From NCBI GenBank assembly GCA_051294375.1, contig CM119267.1, positions 4,757,885 to 4,821,884 on the forward strand: a DNA stretch of 64,000 nt. Direction: 5' to 3'. This document shows, in pieces, positions 1-23,984 of the stretch (within the stretch, counting starts at the first letter, position 1; each line of letters starts with the position of its first letter). The position numbers and the translations under genes are program-made. The notes beneath the pieces are model-generated. The model was not told where the DNA came from, did not search any database, and worked only from the letters and a program-made list of their open reading frames with translations. Source of the DNA: Paraspadella gotoi (taxonomy: Eukaryota; Chaetognatha).

Positions 1-583
1 GATAATATCTATAAGTAAATTGTTGTACGTTTTTTTTTGTCTCCTTTAAACTAACACAGAAAAAGGGTAAATTTCAGACGCCAATTTTAAAAAAATATTT
101 TTATCTCGATTCGCAGCGATTTTCCCTGCCTTTTTTTATATTTTTCTTTTTATTTATTTTTATCCCAAGAAGTCACTTGAGGCGTGCGCCCAATTTCGAC
201 CAGGAACTCTCTCGACTTTTTACTTCTCTTTCCGAGACGAAATTGATGAAAACGTTTAATCAACTACCCAATATAATATTGCAATGTTAACAAGAACAAT
301 TTTTAACAAGATATATTATATAGATAATAAAGTTCAATAATACTTAAGAAGGAAAAAAAAAATAATCGTATCATTAAATTGGAATTTCTTTTCGGTTTTG
401 TTTTTAAGTATAAACAAGATTTCAACTCTTGGGGGTTAACGGACTAGCAAAAAAAAAAAAAGAAGCGTGATTGTTATACATCGAAAATGCCTTTTAAAAA
501 GCGGCGAATAAAGAAAATTTCAAAAAAGGGGGAAAAAAAAAATCGATCATCGACGCGGAACGAAGAGCGATAACGCGATTCTT
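1..583. other. AT-rich flank, no gene seen
   Basis: Poly(A)/poly(T) runs and AT-rich sequence downstream of the innexin distal poly(A) signal. Nothing coding is recognised. Confidence 0.5.
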
Positions 584-589
584 TTTATT
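584..589 (-). terminator. Distal poly(A) signal of innexin
   Basis: AATAAA on the minus strand, 66 bases past the TGA of exon 9. It would end the transcript that uses the alternative last exon. Confidence 0.6.
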
Positions 590-654
590 GCATGCGCTAC
601 GTGCGTTTGCACGCGGATTTCTTTTTAAAGCCAAGCCCGATCGCCCTTGATCCG

Positions 655-12907
<12,253 letters not shown>

Positions 12908-13842
12908 TTTCCCGCTTTTTCTTTCTTCACCGACTTTTCCCGCGGTTTTGCTTTTTGTCCGTTATTTTCGGTCTTTTTTGTTTTTTGTTTTTTTTCGCTC
13001 GTAAACTTTTTTTTTGTTTTGAGTCGAAGAGCCGCGCCCCCTTTTTTTCTTCTTCAACGAGTTCCCTCGCGAAAAACGTCAAAATGTTTGGTGATTTCTA
13101 GGAAAAAAGGAGACGACCTTTTAACTCTTGACTACAGGGTGGTTGAGATGAACTCGAAGCTTATTCGAGTAACGATGTCGTTTGAAATCATATTTTCTGT
13201 TCATATTTTCTGACTAACAACGAAAAGAAAGAAAAAAAAATATTTGTTTTACATATAATTTCAACGAGAATTATTTTTCTTTATACTAAGATTGAGCGTT
13301 TGCACTGTAAGCCTCCTTTCGAGGGCGTTAGCTTTTCGAAAATTTCCACTCAAGTCTTTGACAAGTTCGACAAAGATTAGAACAATTCGGGGGAAATTCG
13401 ACACTAGTTTGACAAAAGCAGACCAAAGCTGGCAAAAGCTGGCAAAAGCTGACCGAAGCTGACACAAAAAATGACGCAAGATGACGAGAGTCCAAAGTCG
13501 CTAACCCGACGTTCAAATTTGGTTCCGTCGTTCGCTTTCGACGCAGACCACATGTGACTGTGAAGTGTGAGGAAGATCCTTAAGGTCTCACTTCTGAGAT
13601 TTCTCCTCGTTCTCACAATTCTTCGCAAGTTGAAGTCTCACGATTTTCGATCTTTCTGTCTTTATACATGCGTGGGCGAACAAGAGGATCACTTTACAAT
13701 AATGTAACCAACTCTAATGCTATCCTTTGACGTTGTAACCGAACGGAAAAACGAATAACTAAAGAAGTTCTAATGAAAAATAACAATAGATCTATGAAAA
13801 AGTAAAGAATGAATAACCTTAACATTTGAGGACAGCAGTGTC
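12908..13842. other. Upstream flank of innexin, no gene seen
   Basis: It includes a short imperfect tandem (AAAGCTGGC/AAGCTGACC) at about 13410-13470. Promoter elements of the innexin could lie here, but no TATA box is convincing. Confidence 0.4.
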
Positions 13843-13915
13843 GCCGAAATAGCTCAGCTGGGAGAGCGTTAGACTGAAGATCTAAAGGTCCCTGGTTCAA
13901 TCCCGGGTTTCGGCA
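13843..13915 (+). tRNA. tRNA-Phe (GAA)
   Basis: 73 bases with the full cloverleaf: acceptor GCCGAAA/TTTCGGC with discriminator A, D arm GCTC...GAGC, anticodon loop CTGAAGA, and T arm CCTGG/CCGGG with GGTTCAATCCC. Both A and B boxes are intact and no intron is present. Confidence 0.97.
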
Positions 13916-13980
13916 TTATTATTGCCGAGGGTTGGGTACTTTTTCGATATGTCATAATGATCTTGGACACTTAAATACAC

Positions 13981-14051
13981 GCATCGGTGGTTCAGTGGTA
14001 GAATGCTCGCCTGCCACGCGGGCGGCCCGGGTTCGATTCCCGGCCGATGCA
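13981..14051 (+). tRNA. tRNA-Gly (GCC)
   Basis: 71 bases: acceptor GCATCGG/CCGATGC with discriminator A, anticodon loop CTGCCAC, T arm GGTTCGATTCC. A pol III stop (TTTTT) follows at about 14055. It lies 65 bases after tRNA-Phe on the same strand. Confidence 0.97.
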
Positions 14052-14472
14052 CCGTTTTTAATAGGCAATAAGTAATTTATATTAAAGTAAAACTGATGGT
14101 GATACTAATGGAGATACTGATAGGTAAGATTTTAATTTTTAACTCTAGAAATTTTAAGTTTAAGATAAAAAAAATGTAGCGAATGAAACCGCAAAGTCAA
14201 ACTTGAAGTCGACAGAATGTGAACTAATCTAGCAACTAAAAAAAAGTAACCTAAAAAAAAAACGTAAATACAGCAGAATAAAAAAGTATCGAACTGAAGA
14301 GAGAGTTTTGCTTCTTGGAAACGAAAATAAAAAGGCGATTCACAATCACAGCTGTGAGTATTCAAAACAAAAACGGATGACGGAGAGAAAATGTAAACGA
14401 ACAAACGATTTTGAGTTGAGAGCAGGGGCTTTATATAGCGATATAAGAATATTTAAGCCTTTTTCATTTCAA

Positions 14473-14475
<3 letters not shown>

Positions 14476-14522
<47 letters not shown>
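14476..14522. repeat. (CT)n microsatellite
   Basis: About 23 CT units. Confidence 0.95.
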
Positions 14523-14523
<1 letters not shown>

Positions 14524-14620
14524 AACGACAAAAAAGTCGCGAAAAATTGATTTTTTGTTGAATTATTAACGCGAATTCCGTGAATTAGGGCAGGACTTTA
14601 GTCAAGGACTCAGGCATTAT

Positions 14621-14680
14621 TGAGAGAGAGGAGAGAGAGAGAGAGAGAGAGAGCGAGAGCCGAGAGCGAGAGAGAGAGAG
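14621..14680. repeat. Imperfect (GA)n microsatellite
   Basis: GA tract with GC interruptions. A shorter pure (GA)n lies at about 15361-15389. Confidence 0.9.
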
Positions 14681-15356
14681 TGATTCAGCTTATAAGCTTT
14701 TTTTTTTCGCTTTTAATTTTGTCTTTTTTCTTCAATTTTTCTTTCCGTTTTTTATAAATTCTTTTCTAAAAGACAAAACGATTAATTGGCTCAAAAATGG
14801 CGACCTGTCCTTTTGAAGAGACAAAAAGGAAATTTGAAACCGCAACACTTTTATTGATTCGAGATAAGAATTAGTGACGCGTCTCGGCGATGCGTCAGTG
14901 GGCGTGTGAAAGATACTGGGTTACTTTCACATTTGGAGGGAGGCCACGGGGAGGAGGGGGAGGAGAATAAAATAAAAAAGATTAAAAAAGATTAAAAAAG
15001 ATTAAATAGCGAAACAAGTAATTTTACAATTTTCATAAAATATAGAAATTTTAAGTTGTGATTTAATCGTACATTATATAAACCAAATAAAATTAGATAT
15101 AATTTGAAAGTTAATTAATATCCGTGATAATGAAACATTCAAACGTTAAACAAATAAGAAACGAAAGCTAAACCTGTTGAGCGAACCCCCTCCCGCTGTT
15201 TGTTGATTGTTTATGTTTTTATTTTGTTTTTTTCGTTTTACGCCGAAAACATTTTTTAAAAAAAACGCACTGGTCGTTTTTCGTCGTCTTTCGTGATTAA
15301 CGTCGAGTCACGAAAAAAAAAATATGTGAACTTAGTTTGAACCGAGAATTTCCGTA

Positions 15357-15392
<36 letters not shown>

Positions 15393-15660
15393 CGATCCTT
15401 TTCGATCTTTTCTAAAAAAGAGTAACTAACTGTAGGCTCCGTTTTTTTAATGCCCAAAAACAGTCAAGGCTCGGGAGCTAGACACGACGACGACGACGAC
15501 GACGACCTCGACGACACGAACAAGAGACGGACGAAGAAGAGCAGAAAGAAAGATTTAAATATTTGCTTTAGCCATTCTTATCTTTTAAAAAGACCTCCTC
15601 GAATTTGTTTATAGGAAAAAAAAGTCTGGTGAATCGTGGCATTCGTTCCCTCTCTCGATA

Positions 15661-15677
15661 TGGAGAGAGAGAAAAAG

Positions 15678-15772
<95 letters not shown>
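15661..15772. repeat. (GA)n microsatellite
   Basis: GA tract with AGAAG interruptions. The stretch around it (14.9-16.8 kb) shows no recognisable gene, only AT-rich DNA and short (GAC)/(AAC) runs at 15489-15512 and about 16160-16260. Confidence 0.9.
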
Positions 15773-16892
15773 GGATAATTTGTGAAAGTTTGAAAAATCG
15801 AAAGCAGGTCACGTTACCCGAATCTTGTGAGTTGAATTTAAAACTTCGTCTGTACAATTTTAAAACAAAAAAAACTTTGAAATACAAATTTTTTTTTTTT
15901 TGCATTCAGTAAACCGAGCAAAGTTAAGTCAACAATGTCATTTTCAAAAACGTCATTCGTGATGATGAACCCACTTGACAATTGATAAGAAAAAAAATCT
16001 TCTCATTTCCTTTATTGTTTTTACTAATTCATAGTCACGTGTCGAATTAACATCTTTAGTAGAAATTAGTTGACGTAATTCAATTGTTTCAAAAATAATT
16101 AAAAAAACCGTAATGTGATCCAAACACTATTGTCATAGTTCGAAAGATTATTAATCAGTTAAAGAGCAATCATAACAACAACGTCAACAAAAAGAACGAC
16201 GACGACAACAACGACAATAAGAAGAAGAACAACGACGTCAACCACGACAACAACAAAAAGACGTAGCTCACGCAGCCAGAAAAACCATAAACCATGAAAC
16301 GAACTGATTAATAAAACCGCGCAAACATCCACAGGGCGTCGCGTGAGATGATTAATCCGGAAAATTCATGAGGTCATAAAAATTTTGGGCAAAGTTCTAA
16401 CCTTTTTCCTCTTAGTTCGCCCCCCCCCCAAAAAAAAAAGAGCGAGGAACGATTTTCTGCGCCGCTAGAGGCGCTTTAATGACGGAGAGTCGTGAGAAAG
16501 CGGCGTCACACGGCGAACAGAACTCTTTTTAGGGTATTTGTGATTAAGTTGTTAATTAAATTGTTTTTCAACTATACAACCGGCAAACTGTGAAGTTATT
16601 AGTACCACTTTTAGTGGTTTTAACAATTAACAAAGTGTCGTCAGTCATTTTGCGTTTTACACCTGCGTACTTGAACGGAAGTTGACGTTTACCCTAACAC
16701 GAGGTTATTCTCCCTTCTAGAATAATTTAAATGTCATGTAAGTATTATTTTTGAAACCAATTACTCATCATAAATTAGTAGTGTTTGGAAAAAATATAAA
16801 ACATGTAGCAACCCATAGTGGACGTGGCATTGCTAACCATTGTTTGATATCATACTTCATTACCCCGGGGTCACATCGTTGAATCTGTCCTT

Positions 16893-16894
16893 CA

Positions 16895-16971
<77 letters not shown>

Positions 16972-16998
16972 TCTCTCTCTCTTTATCTCTCTCTCTCA
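16893..16998. repeat. (CT)n microsatellite
   Basis: CT tract with TTCT interruptions. Confidence 0.95.
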
Positions 16999-17284
16999 TA
17001 CTTCATCATCATTCTTCCTTGTTCGACATCATTGCACCGTAAGCCAATTTCAAATCACTGAAGTCTATCCAACCTTTTCTGATTATTTTCAATGATTTTC
17101 TTTTCTCTGATGGATTTCTTTTCGCTCGCGTAATTTCTCTTATCGTCTCATCATTTTTTTCGTTCGGTTCCGATCGCTCACCCATCCTTATCCAATTCCT
17201 TACCTTCGCAGCAGATTTCTGTTATTCTCTTTCGATTATCGGCGCAACTTAGTATTTGACCCTTTTCCGCTAACAAAGTTTCAG

Positions 17285-17487
17285 CGCCGCTGTCGCAGCC
17301 ACTGCCGCTGCCGCTGCCGCTACAGACTCCTCAGCACCGGCATCATCTCCCCTTCGATTCTCGCAAAGTTCCTATCGATTTCCCCGAAGGCGAGTCCCTA
17401 GTTATGGATCACGTGGTCACGACCCTTGACCACTTCCGGAGGCGTGACATCCAGGGCGTGACCTTTTTGTCACGACCTCAACCCTGA
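17285..17487 (+). CDS. Candidate internal or terminal exon, unrecognised
   Basis: After an acceptor-like AACAAAGTTTCAG, a frame of 66 codons runs to TGA at 17485-17487. It is GC-richer than its surroundings and has balanced composition after a Pro/Leu repeat (PIDFPEGESLVMDHVVTTLD). No family is recognised, and no partner exon was found. Confidence 0.2.
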
Positions 17488-17699
17488 CCCCTCAAACTTC
17501 TCAGTGACATGACGTCGGCTGTAAGTCCACTCGTCCGTCACTTATCGGTGGACGCCGCGTCAAATCTCTTTCCAACGCCGCTTCGCGCGTAGTAGGCCTT
17601 TCCTTCGTCTTTCTTCGCCAATCCTCTGCAATCTCTTTTCCCTCCTTCATATTTAGTCGCGTCATTTACATCATTATGTCATTGCTACTTTGATGCCAT

Positions 17700-17895
17700 A
17701 CTAATCACATTTACAACCAATATAAAATTATCCATTCATTTAATAAATTTTGCCTCTGACTTTGGACAGGCTATGAAATTTTAAGGCCTCCATCACTCTT
17801 ACAAGATAACATAGCAGGTCCCTGCAAGCTTTCAATCAAGACTCTCTCACAGTCCAGTTAATTCACTCCCAGAGTACCTGGCTTCCCTATCAATG
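17700..17895 (-). repeat. R2 dispersed repeat copy (minus)
   Basis: Homologous to the segment at about 23990-24190 in reverse orientation. Shared blocks include the complements of AAAGCTTGCAGGGAC, TCTTGTAAGAGTGATGGAGG and ATTGGTTGTACCAATTTCAT. No terminal inverted repeats or coding capacity are seen. Confidence 0.7.
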
Positions 17896-17914
17896 ACGTG
17901 ACAAATTTCAAAGT

Positions 17915-18480
17915 ATGAGCATGTTTCAATTGTCATTTTTACTTTGGTGCATGGCGTTCCCAATTTTCCACTTTTCCCAAATCCCTCACTCAAAAACTTT
18001 TCTCACGACCTTTGTCATTTTCTGCTCCTCTCTACGTCAAAGGCTTTCGCTCCAGCAACCCTCTGCTCCTCTAATTTCCTCTGCTCCTCTAATAATTCCC
18101 TTTTCCTCGATGCCAGCCCCAAAGATCACTCCCCCCTTCCTCCTCCTCCTCATCTTACCACCTCCCTACCCCCCCAGCCCCCCCTTAAGCATTTCCGAGA
18201 AATGATTTCTCCGTCGATGACGTCGTTTTCGTTCGACTTCCGGTTATGAGTCTCGTTTTCTCCGCCGACCGAGATTCAGTTGGACGCCACGAGAGGCGCC
18301 AGGTGCTAGCGCCGAGATTGGCGCCGCGGGGGAATGGCGAGAATGTGGGCGTGGCGGCTAAAATGTGGTCGTGGCTGAGGAAATGAAGGCTGATCTAAGG
18401 ATTTTGATAAATAGTCGGTCGAGGTCGGAAGGTGTCAGTACGATTGAGAATAGCGAGAAGAAGAACTTTGATGAACTGTG
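17915..18480. other. CT-rich stretch, no gene seen
   Basis: Pyrimidine-biased sequence with open frames of low complexity. Around 18240-18350 it is GC-richer. No protein family is recognised. Confidence 0.4.
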
Positions 18481-18487
18481 GCAACGC

Positions 18488-18510
18488 TTCTCTCTCTCTT
18501 CTCTCCTCTC

Positions 18511-18576
<66 letters not shown>
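18488..18576. repeat. (CT)n microsatellite
   Basis: Interrupted CT tract. Confidence 0.95.
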
Positions 18577-18578
<2 letters not shown>

Positions 18579-18928
18579 CCCTTTCACTCTGACGAGAGAG
18601 CACTTACTAAGTAAGATCGTCATTTTTTTGTTTTTGAGTTTATTTATAAAGCGTAAATTTAAAAAGCCTGATGCTCTTACGTAGAGAGACACTTTTAACC
18701 AAAAAAAAAAAGAAAAAAAAAGAAAAAAAATTGAACTTTTATCAAGAATTAAAGAAAAAATAATCTAATTTTTGATTTTCAATGATATATATATCTTTTT
18801 TTCCCATAGCGCGTCGCCGGGCAATCTTCAAAAAACCAGTTCTCTTTCTTCGTCTTTTGATTAACGAAAGGCCAATGCCCTTGTTCCCCGTGGTTAGGGT
18901 CAATGACAAGAGGTCACCGGAGAAAATG

Positions 18929-18942
18929 GAGAGAGAGAAGAA

Positions 18943-19005
<63 letters not shown>

Positions 19006-19025
19006 AGAGAGAGAGAGAGAGAGAG
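18929..19025. repeat. (GA)n microsatellite
   Basis: Interrupted GA tract. Confidence 0.95.
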
Positions 19026-19205
19026 TGATCTTTGATGAGAAATCGTCGAGCGTGGTGTCCTTTTGAAATAGAGGCCTCTTGCGGTCAGAGACTTTAATCC
19101 TTTCTCTTGTTTATTTGTTTCTATATAATATATATTACATATTATATATTAAGGAAGTGTTCCAGTAAGTGAAACAGTTAAAAAATGTTTATCTCTTCAT
19201 TGATA

Positions 19206-20066
19206 GGAAGGGCAAGCAATCTGGGAGTTAATAAATTAGACTGTGAGCGACTCTTGATTAAAGGTTTGCAGGGTAAGGCGTAGTGAAAGTTACATACGAA
19301 AATTCTAAATGTCAATTATGAACAACATACCATCAGTGAATATTAATATGTAAAAAAATTAATTTTATGTGTTTTAATTTTCGCAGTAGGCTATATTTAT
19401 ATATAGTACTATTCTTATAAAATCGAAAAATTTCAAAATATGCTTTTCTTAATTTTGATTGCAGATTTGAATTCCTCGTCAAAAGTTGATAAAAGAAAAT
19501 ATAAATCATTTTTAAAAATTCTTTCATTAAGTGGGTTAAAAATTAAAAAAACTACATTTAATATATAAAAAATTAATTTTCAGCTTAAAATATAGCTTTT
19601 TCTAATTTTTGACCCACTTAATGAAGGAATTTTTCAAAAAGAGTTATATTTCTTTATATCAACTTTTTATGACGAATCCAAATCTGCAAAAATTTTTTAG
19701 AAAAAACTGTTTTGAAATTTTAATATTTATTGGATTAGTACTAGTATAAATATGGCCTACTGCGTAAGTTGTAAAATTTATTATAAATTTTTTTATTACA
19801 TAAATGTTTATTAGTATAATGTTGTTCATTCCTCACTTTTAGAATTTTAATTAAAGTTAAATTTAGAAATTTTACTACGCCTTATTGCAGGGTCTCGCCA
19901 TGAAATTCGTACATCAATTCAATTAATAAATAATGTTATTATCTTCTTTGAGGGATGGATGCCTTCACCCACTAGCTTGTTTATTGCATGAATAAATAAT
20001 AATATTATTTTATAATTTTATAATATTATTAATATTGGTTCTACCAATTTCATACCTAAACATCTT
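19206..20066 (+). repeat. R2 dispersed repeat copy split by a MITE
   Basis: The 5' part (about 19206-19273, ...GATTAAAGGTTTGCAGGG) and 3' part (19885 onward, to ACCAATTTCATACC) flank the palindromic element at 19274-19884. The target duplication TTGCAGGG belongs to R2, so R2 was there first. Confidence 0.65.
19274..19884. mobile_element. Palindromic 611-bp MITE, copy 1
   Basis: It begins TAAGGCGTAGTGAAAGTTAC and ends with the inverse ...TTTACTACGCCTTA. The two halves are inverted copies along almost the whole length, meeting near 19560-19580. It is flanked by an 8-bp direct repeat TTGCAGGG at 19266-19273 and 19885-19892. It has no coding capacity. An 8-bp target duplication is typical of hAT and some other DNA transposon superfamilies. 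Confidence 0.9.
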
Positions 20067-20244
20067 CTGCCATGACCAGTTGACCACTGTGCAAAATGTG
20101 CATTGTGCACTAGGTAATGTGTACTACGTAAATTCAGAATTCAAGTCGCAAGAGAATCTCGAAGAATAATGATCATTTTCTAGCGACAGAAAAGAACAAT
20201 CGTAAACATTTCACTTCCCCCCCTTCTCGCTTCGCCGATTCCCA

Positions 20245-20258
20245 GTAACCATGGAAAC
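20245..20258. promoter_or_regulatory. RFX X-box-like site
   Basis: GTAACCATGGAAAC fits the X-box form GTNRCC-AT-RGNAAC bound by RFX factors at ciliary genes. The adjacent gene is not identified. Confidence 0.35.
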
Positions 20259-20500
20259 GGAGCTTCATTAAGAAAAACATTGTTTTCTAATCGTGTTTAC
20301 TTTTCCGTTAACGACTGACTTCGTTTCGCCGCAAAAGAAAATGTCGACGTCTGCATAATTTATCTCAGGCGAGTCGTTAAGTTTCCTCCGGCCGGCGTGA
20401 GTCGGAGGCGATAATTGAAATCCGGGGGTCGGATAATTATCATCAAATTGCTCAACCATTGTTGCCTATTTGCTCTGTCTGTCTGTTTCTCATCAAGTCC

Positions 20501-20505
20501 TCTCT

Positions 20506-20587
<82 letters not shown>

Positions 20588-20608
20588 TCTCTCTTCCTCT
20601 CTCTCTCC
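20501..20608. repeat. (CT)n microsatellite
   Basis: CT tract with TTCT interruptions, preceding a GC-rich minisatellite. Confidence 0.95.
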
Positions 20609-20684
20609 CCCACTCTCCCCCATTACTCTCATTCGGAATCTCGTCTCTTCTCCGATTCTCATTTATTTCCGCGCGACGCCGCAC

Positions 20685-21010
20685 AAGTACCGTCACGCCG
20701 TACCAAGCACCGCGACGCCGCACCAAACACGCGACGCCGTACCAAGCACTAGTCACGCCGTACCAAGCACCGCGACGTCGGACCAAGCACCGCAACGCCG
20801 CCACACAAACACCGCGACGCCGTTACCAAGCACCGCGAGGCCGTACCAAGCACCGTCACCCGGTATCAAGCAACCGCGACGCCGCACCTATCACGTCACG
20901 CCGTACCAAGCACCGTCACGCCGCACCAACACCGCCGAGCGTACCAAGCACCGCGACGCCGTACCAAGCACGTCACGGCCGTACCAAGCAGCGCGTCGTC
21001 CCGGCCAAGC
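20685..21010. repeat. GC-rich minisatellite, about 18-20 bp unit
   Basis: Roughly 16 imperfect copies of a unit close to CGCGACGCCGTACCAAGCAC, varying by substitutions and indels. It has no long frame of its own. Confidence 0.9.
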
Positions 21011-21204
21011 AGTATCCAGCGCGGCATAAGAAGCGATAATTAATCCGCCTTGCGACATTTCTGGTCCCAAACGGCGACGGAGATCTCGTCAACGGAGATA
21101 ACGCCTCAAAGCGGCGCCACGAGCCGGCGGCGCCTATACCCTCCCCCTTCTTCCCCCTTTCTCTAATTCGGCGTCTTCCCCGTTCCGGTCGCCGTTCACG
21201 AAGC

Positions 21205-21206
<2 letters not shown>

Positions 21207-21275
<69 letters not shown>
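21207..21275. repeat. (CCG)n trinucleotide array
   Basis: About 23 pure CCG units, unusual in AT-rich surroundings. (GAC)n runs follow at about 21421-21450 and 21575-21625. Confidence 0.97.
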
Positions 21276-21278
<3 letters not shown>

Positions 21279-21581
21279 TTCGGCCTGCGATGAAGAAACG
21301 TGGCCGATTCGCGATGCCCGACGCCGTTCGGGTTTTTGGCGGGAAATAGGCGCCGTTATTCGGTGGATGAGAAGACGAAGGCGGAAATTTGCTGACGCGA
21401 TTGTACGTAGGTACGTACAAGACGACGACGACGATGACGATAACGACGACGACAACGGAAGCGGCTGTCAAGACTAACATTTTGTTCCTGAGGAAAAAAA
21501 AACAACTTTATGTACCACGGTCATTCAGTACAAAAGACGATGGTTGTCAAAATTAACGGGATTTACGAAGACGGTGGTGTT

Positions 21582-21613
<32 letters not shown>

Positions 21614-22116
21614 TGTTAACGACGACAAAAAAGAAAGATTTTGTCTTTGTCTCTTCATAGCCACTAATGATGATACAAAAATATAAGTCGACATATTTAG
21701 AAAAGAAAAAAAAACTTTTGTTTTCTCTCTTGCACGCTGCATAGTAAATAATGCACTCGCACATATACTCAATACTGAAAATTAATGCTAAATCTACTTA
21801 ACTGTAATGCCGTAACAAAAGAGACATTATGTATCGACGTTAACGCCGACAAAATAAGCGGGAACCTACGTTGCAATAAAAAAAAGAGAGACGATTGCTT
21901 AGTCGACGACTACGACTCCCGAGAGACGGTCCGAAAGAAAGACATTGTTTTGCAGAAGCCCCGGTCGGAGCGCTTGTCTTTTCGAGGTCACGGGTTCAAT
22001 TCCATCTCAATACATTACGAGAGAGTTCATCGGAAAACGGGGAAGAGTCGCCGAAGTCGTCGGGACTACATTAAACCTACAATGAACGGAGAAAAATCAA
22101 AGAAAGAGTCGAGTGA

Positions 22117-22550
22117 AAATTGGGTCGAGTGACTATTGGGTAGATTGACTATTGGTCAAGTGACTATTGGGTCCAATGACTATTGAGTTTATTGACTATT
22201 GGGTCGATTGACTATTGGTCAAGTGACTATTGTGTCGAGTGACTATTTTGAGTCGAGTGACTATTTTGGGTCGAGTGACTATTGGTTCTAGTAACTATAT
22301 TGGGTTGAGTGAAAATTTTTGGTTGAGTGACTATTGAGTCGAGTGACTATTGGGTTGAGTGACTATTGGGTTGAGTGACTGTTGGGTTGAATGATTATTG
22401 GGTCAAGTGACTATTGGGTCAAGTGATTATCAGGTTTGGTGACTATTGTGTCAAGTGACAATTGTGTCAAGTGACTTTTGTTTCAAGTGACTATTGTGTC
22501 AAGTGACTATTGGGCCGAGTAACTATCAGGTTGAGTGACTAATTGACTAT
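22117..22550. repeat. Minisatellite, about 16-bp unit GTGACTATTGGGTCGA
   Basis: About 25 imperfect head-to-tail copies; the variable position is the GGGTC/GGTC/TGTGTC segment. A degenerate GTGA(C/T)T-rich tail continues to about 22930. Confidence 0.95.
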
Positions 22551-23539
22551 AGGGTCAATCAAGCGGGTTGGGAGCCGGAGGGCGGAACGGATTCTGTCTG
22601 CGAGGAAACGGATTGGAGGTTCGATGATTAATGATGAAGAAAGAGGAGAAAAGATATTGGGGTGTGACTAGTGATTAATAAGGTGGACTGTGTGTGAATG
22701 GTGATTGGAATGGGGTTCTGTGACTGATTGACAAGGGATTCCGTGGGTGAATTAGTGGGTGAAAAAGTGAACAGTGAGTAAATGGTGATTTAAAAGGGGT
22801 TCAGTGACAGACTGATGACTGTCAATAAAAAAAAGGAGACAGTGACTGAAGGGGTGATTAATAAACAGTTTAGTGAAGGACGGGCTGACTATTGTTTTAT
22901 AAGGGGTCAATGAGTGACTGGTAATAAATAAATGGTCAGTGGGTGACGAAAAACACAACAAAATTCCTCTGTTTCTTCATCGACCCGTTTTTCTTCTGCT
23001 CATCGAGACTGAGTCATTGGCGAACTGCAATAACGACGATGGCGACGACGAAAACGACGACGACAGAGAGGGAGACGTCCTCACAAAGATCAAGCCGATG
23101 GCACAGCAACAACAACGACAACGACAACCGGAAGGGAAAACGGCTCAGCTAACGACGACGACGACGACGGGGACGACGACCGCCAATAAGAGGATCGTCA
23201 TGGCTGAGCAGGTGAATGGTCGTTTTGCGCTTTAGAGAAAAGAGGGAACGAGGAAAGAGCGCGTAACGACATTCGGAATTGTGTGGAATTCTGAATGCGG
23301 AATTTAGGAATTCTGAATACGGAATTGTGTGGAATTCTAAATGCGGAATTGTGGCGGGAGATTCAGAAAATTGCGCGGGAATAGAAAGATGCTTAGGTTT
23401 GCTGGAGCAAGTGGGACGTCAGCCTTTTGGCATTTTATTAATTTCTTCTTCTTTCTCTCTTTTTCTCTTTTTTTTTATTTTCCTCTATTCTCTGTTTTTC
23501 TATATTAATCTCTTTCCTTCTTTATCCTACCATAATGCC

Positions 23540-23735
23540 TACCTAAGGAACCAGACTGTGAGAGTATCTTGAGTGAGATCTAGCAGGGTACTGCTGTGTT
23601 ACAAGAAGGATGGAAGCCTTAACCAAATATAGCATGTACAATGTCCACTGTTCAAAGTGAGGGTCAAGATAGCTTATTTATTGAACAAATTGATAATTTC
23701 ATATTTGTTGTACCAATTTCATGTTGAAAAAAGTG
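23540..23735 (+). repeat. R2 dispersed repeat copy
   Basis: A diverged copy (AGACTGTGAGAGTATCTTGA ... TTGTTGTACCAATTTCATG), 250 bases upstream of another R2 copy. Confidence 0.65.
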
Positions 23736-23984
23736 GTTGCTATGATGATTTAAGTTCAATTGTTTACGATTTCTACCAAAGTTAGAGAAGGTAATTTCCA
23801 AGATCTCTCGCTTCCCAACAAAAAAAGGGTTGGAACTTGAAGGAAAGAAAACGGATTTTTCTTCTTCTGAATTTCGACGTTTATTGTTTTTTCTTTCATC
23901 CGAAAGAAAAAAACAGAAAATTGAGTTTTTCGAGAAAAAAAACTTTTTTTCCTGAAGATGCTTTTTTTTTCGTATGTCATTCCT

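Noticed and set aside
21419-21487. Possible transmembrane exon (MLVLTAASVVVVV...) with a good acceptor and a GTACGT donor
   Set aside because: The hydrophobic run is just a (GAC)n microsatellite read as Val on the minus strand; no partner exons were seen.
21940-22010. B-box-like GGTCACGGGTTCAATTCC
   Set aside because: No convincing A box at the right distance and no tRNA fold.
22939-23235. 98-codon plus-strand frame with Asp, Gln and Thr runs
   Set aside because: Built largely from (GAC)n and (CAA)n repeats, and no conserved segment is recognised, though a donor-like GTGAAT follows.
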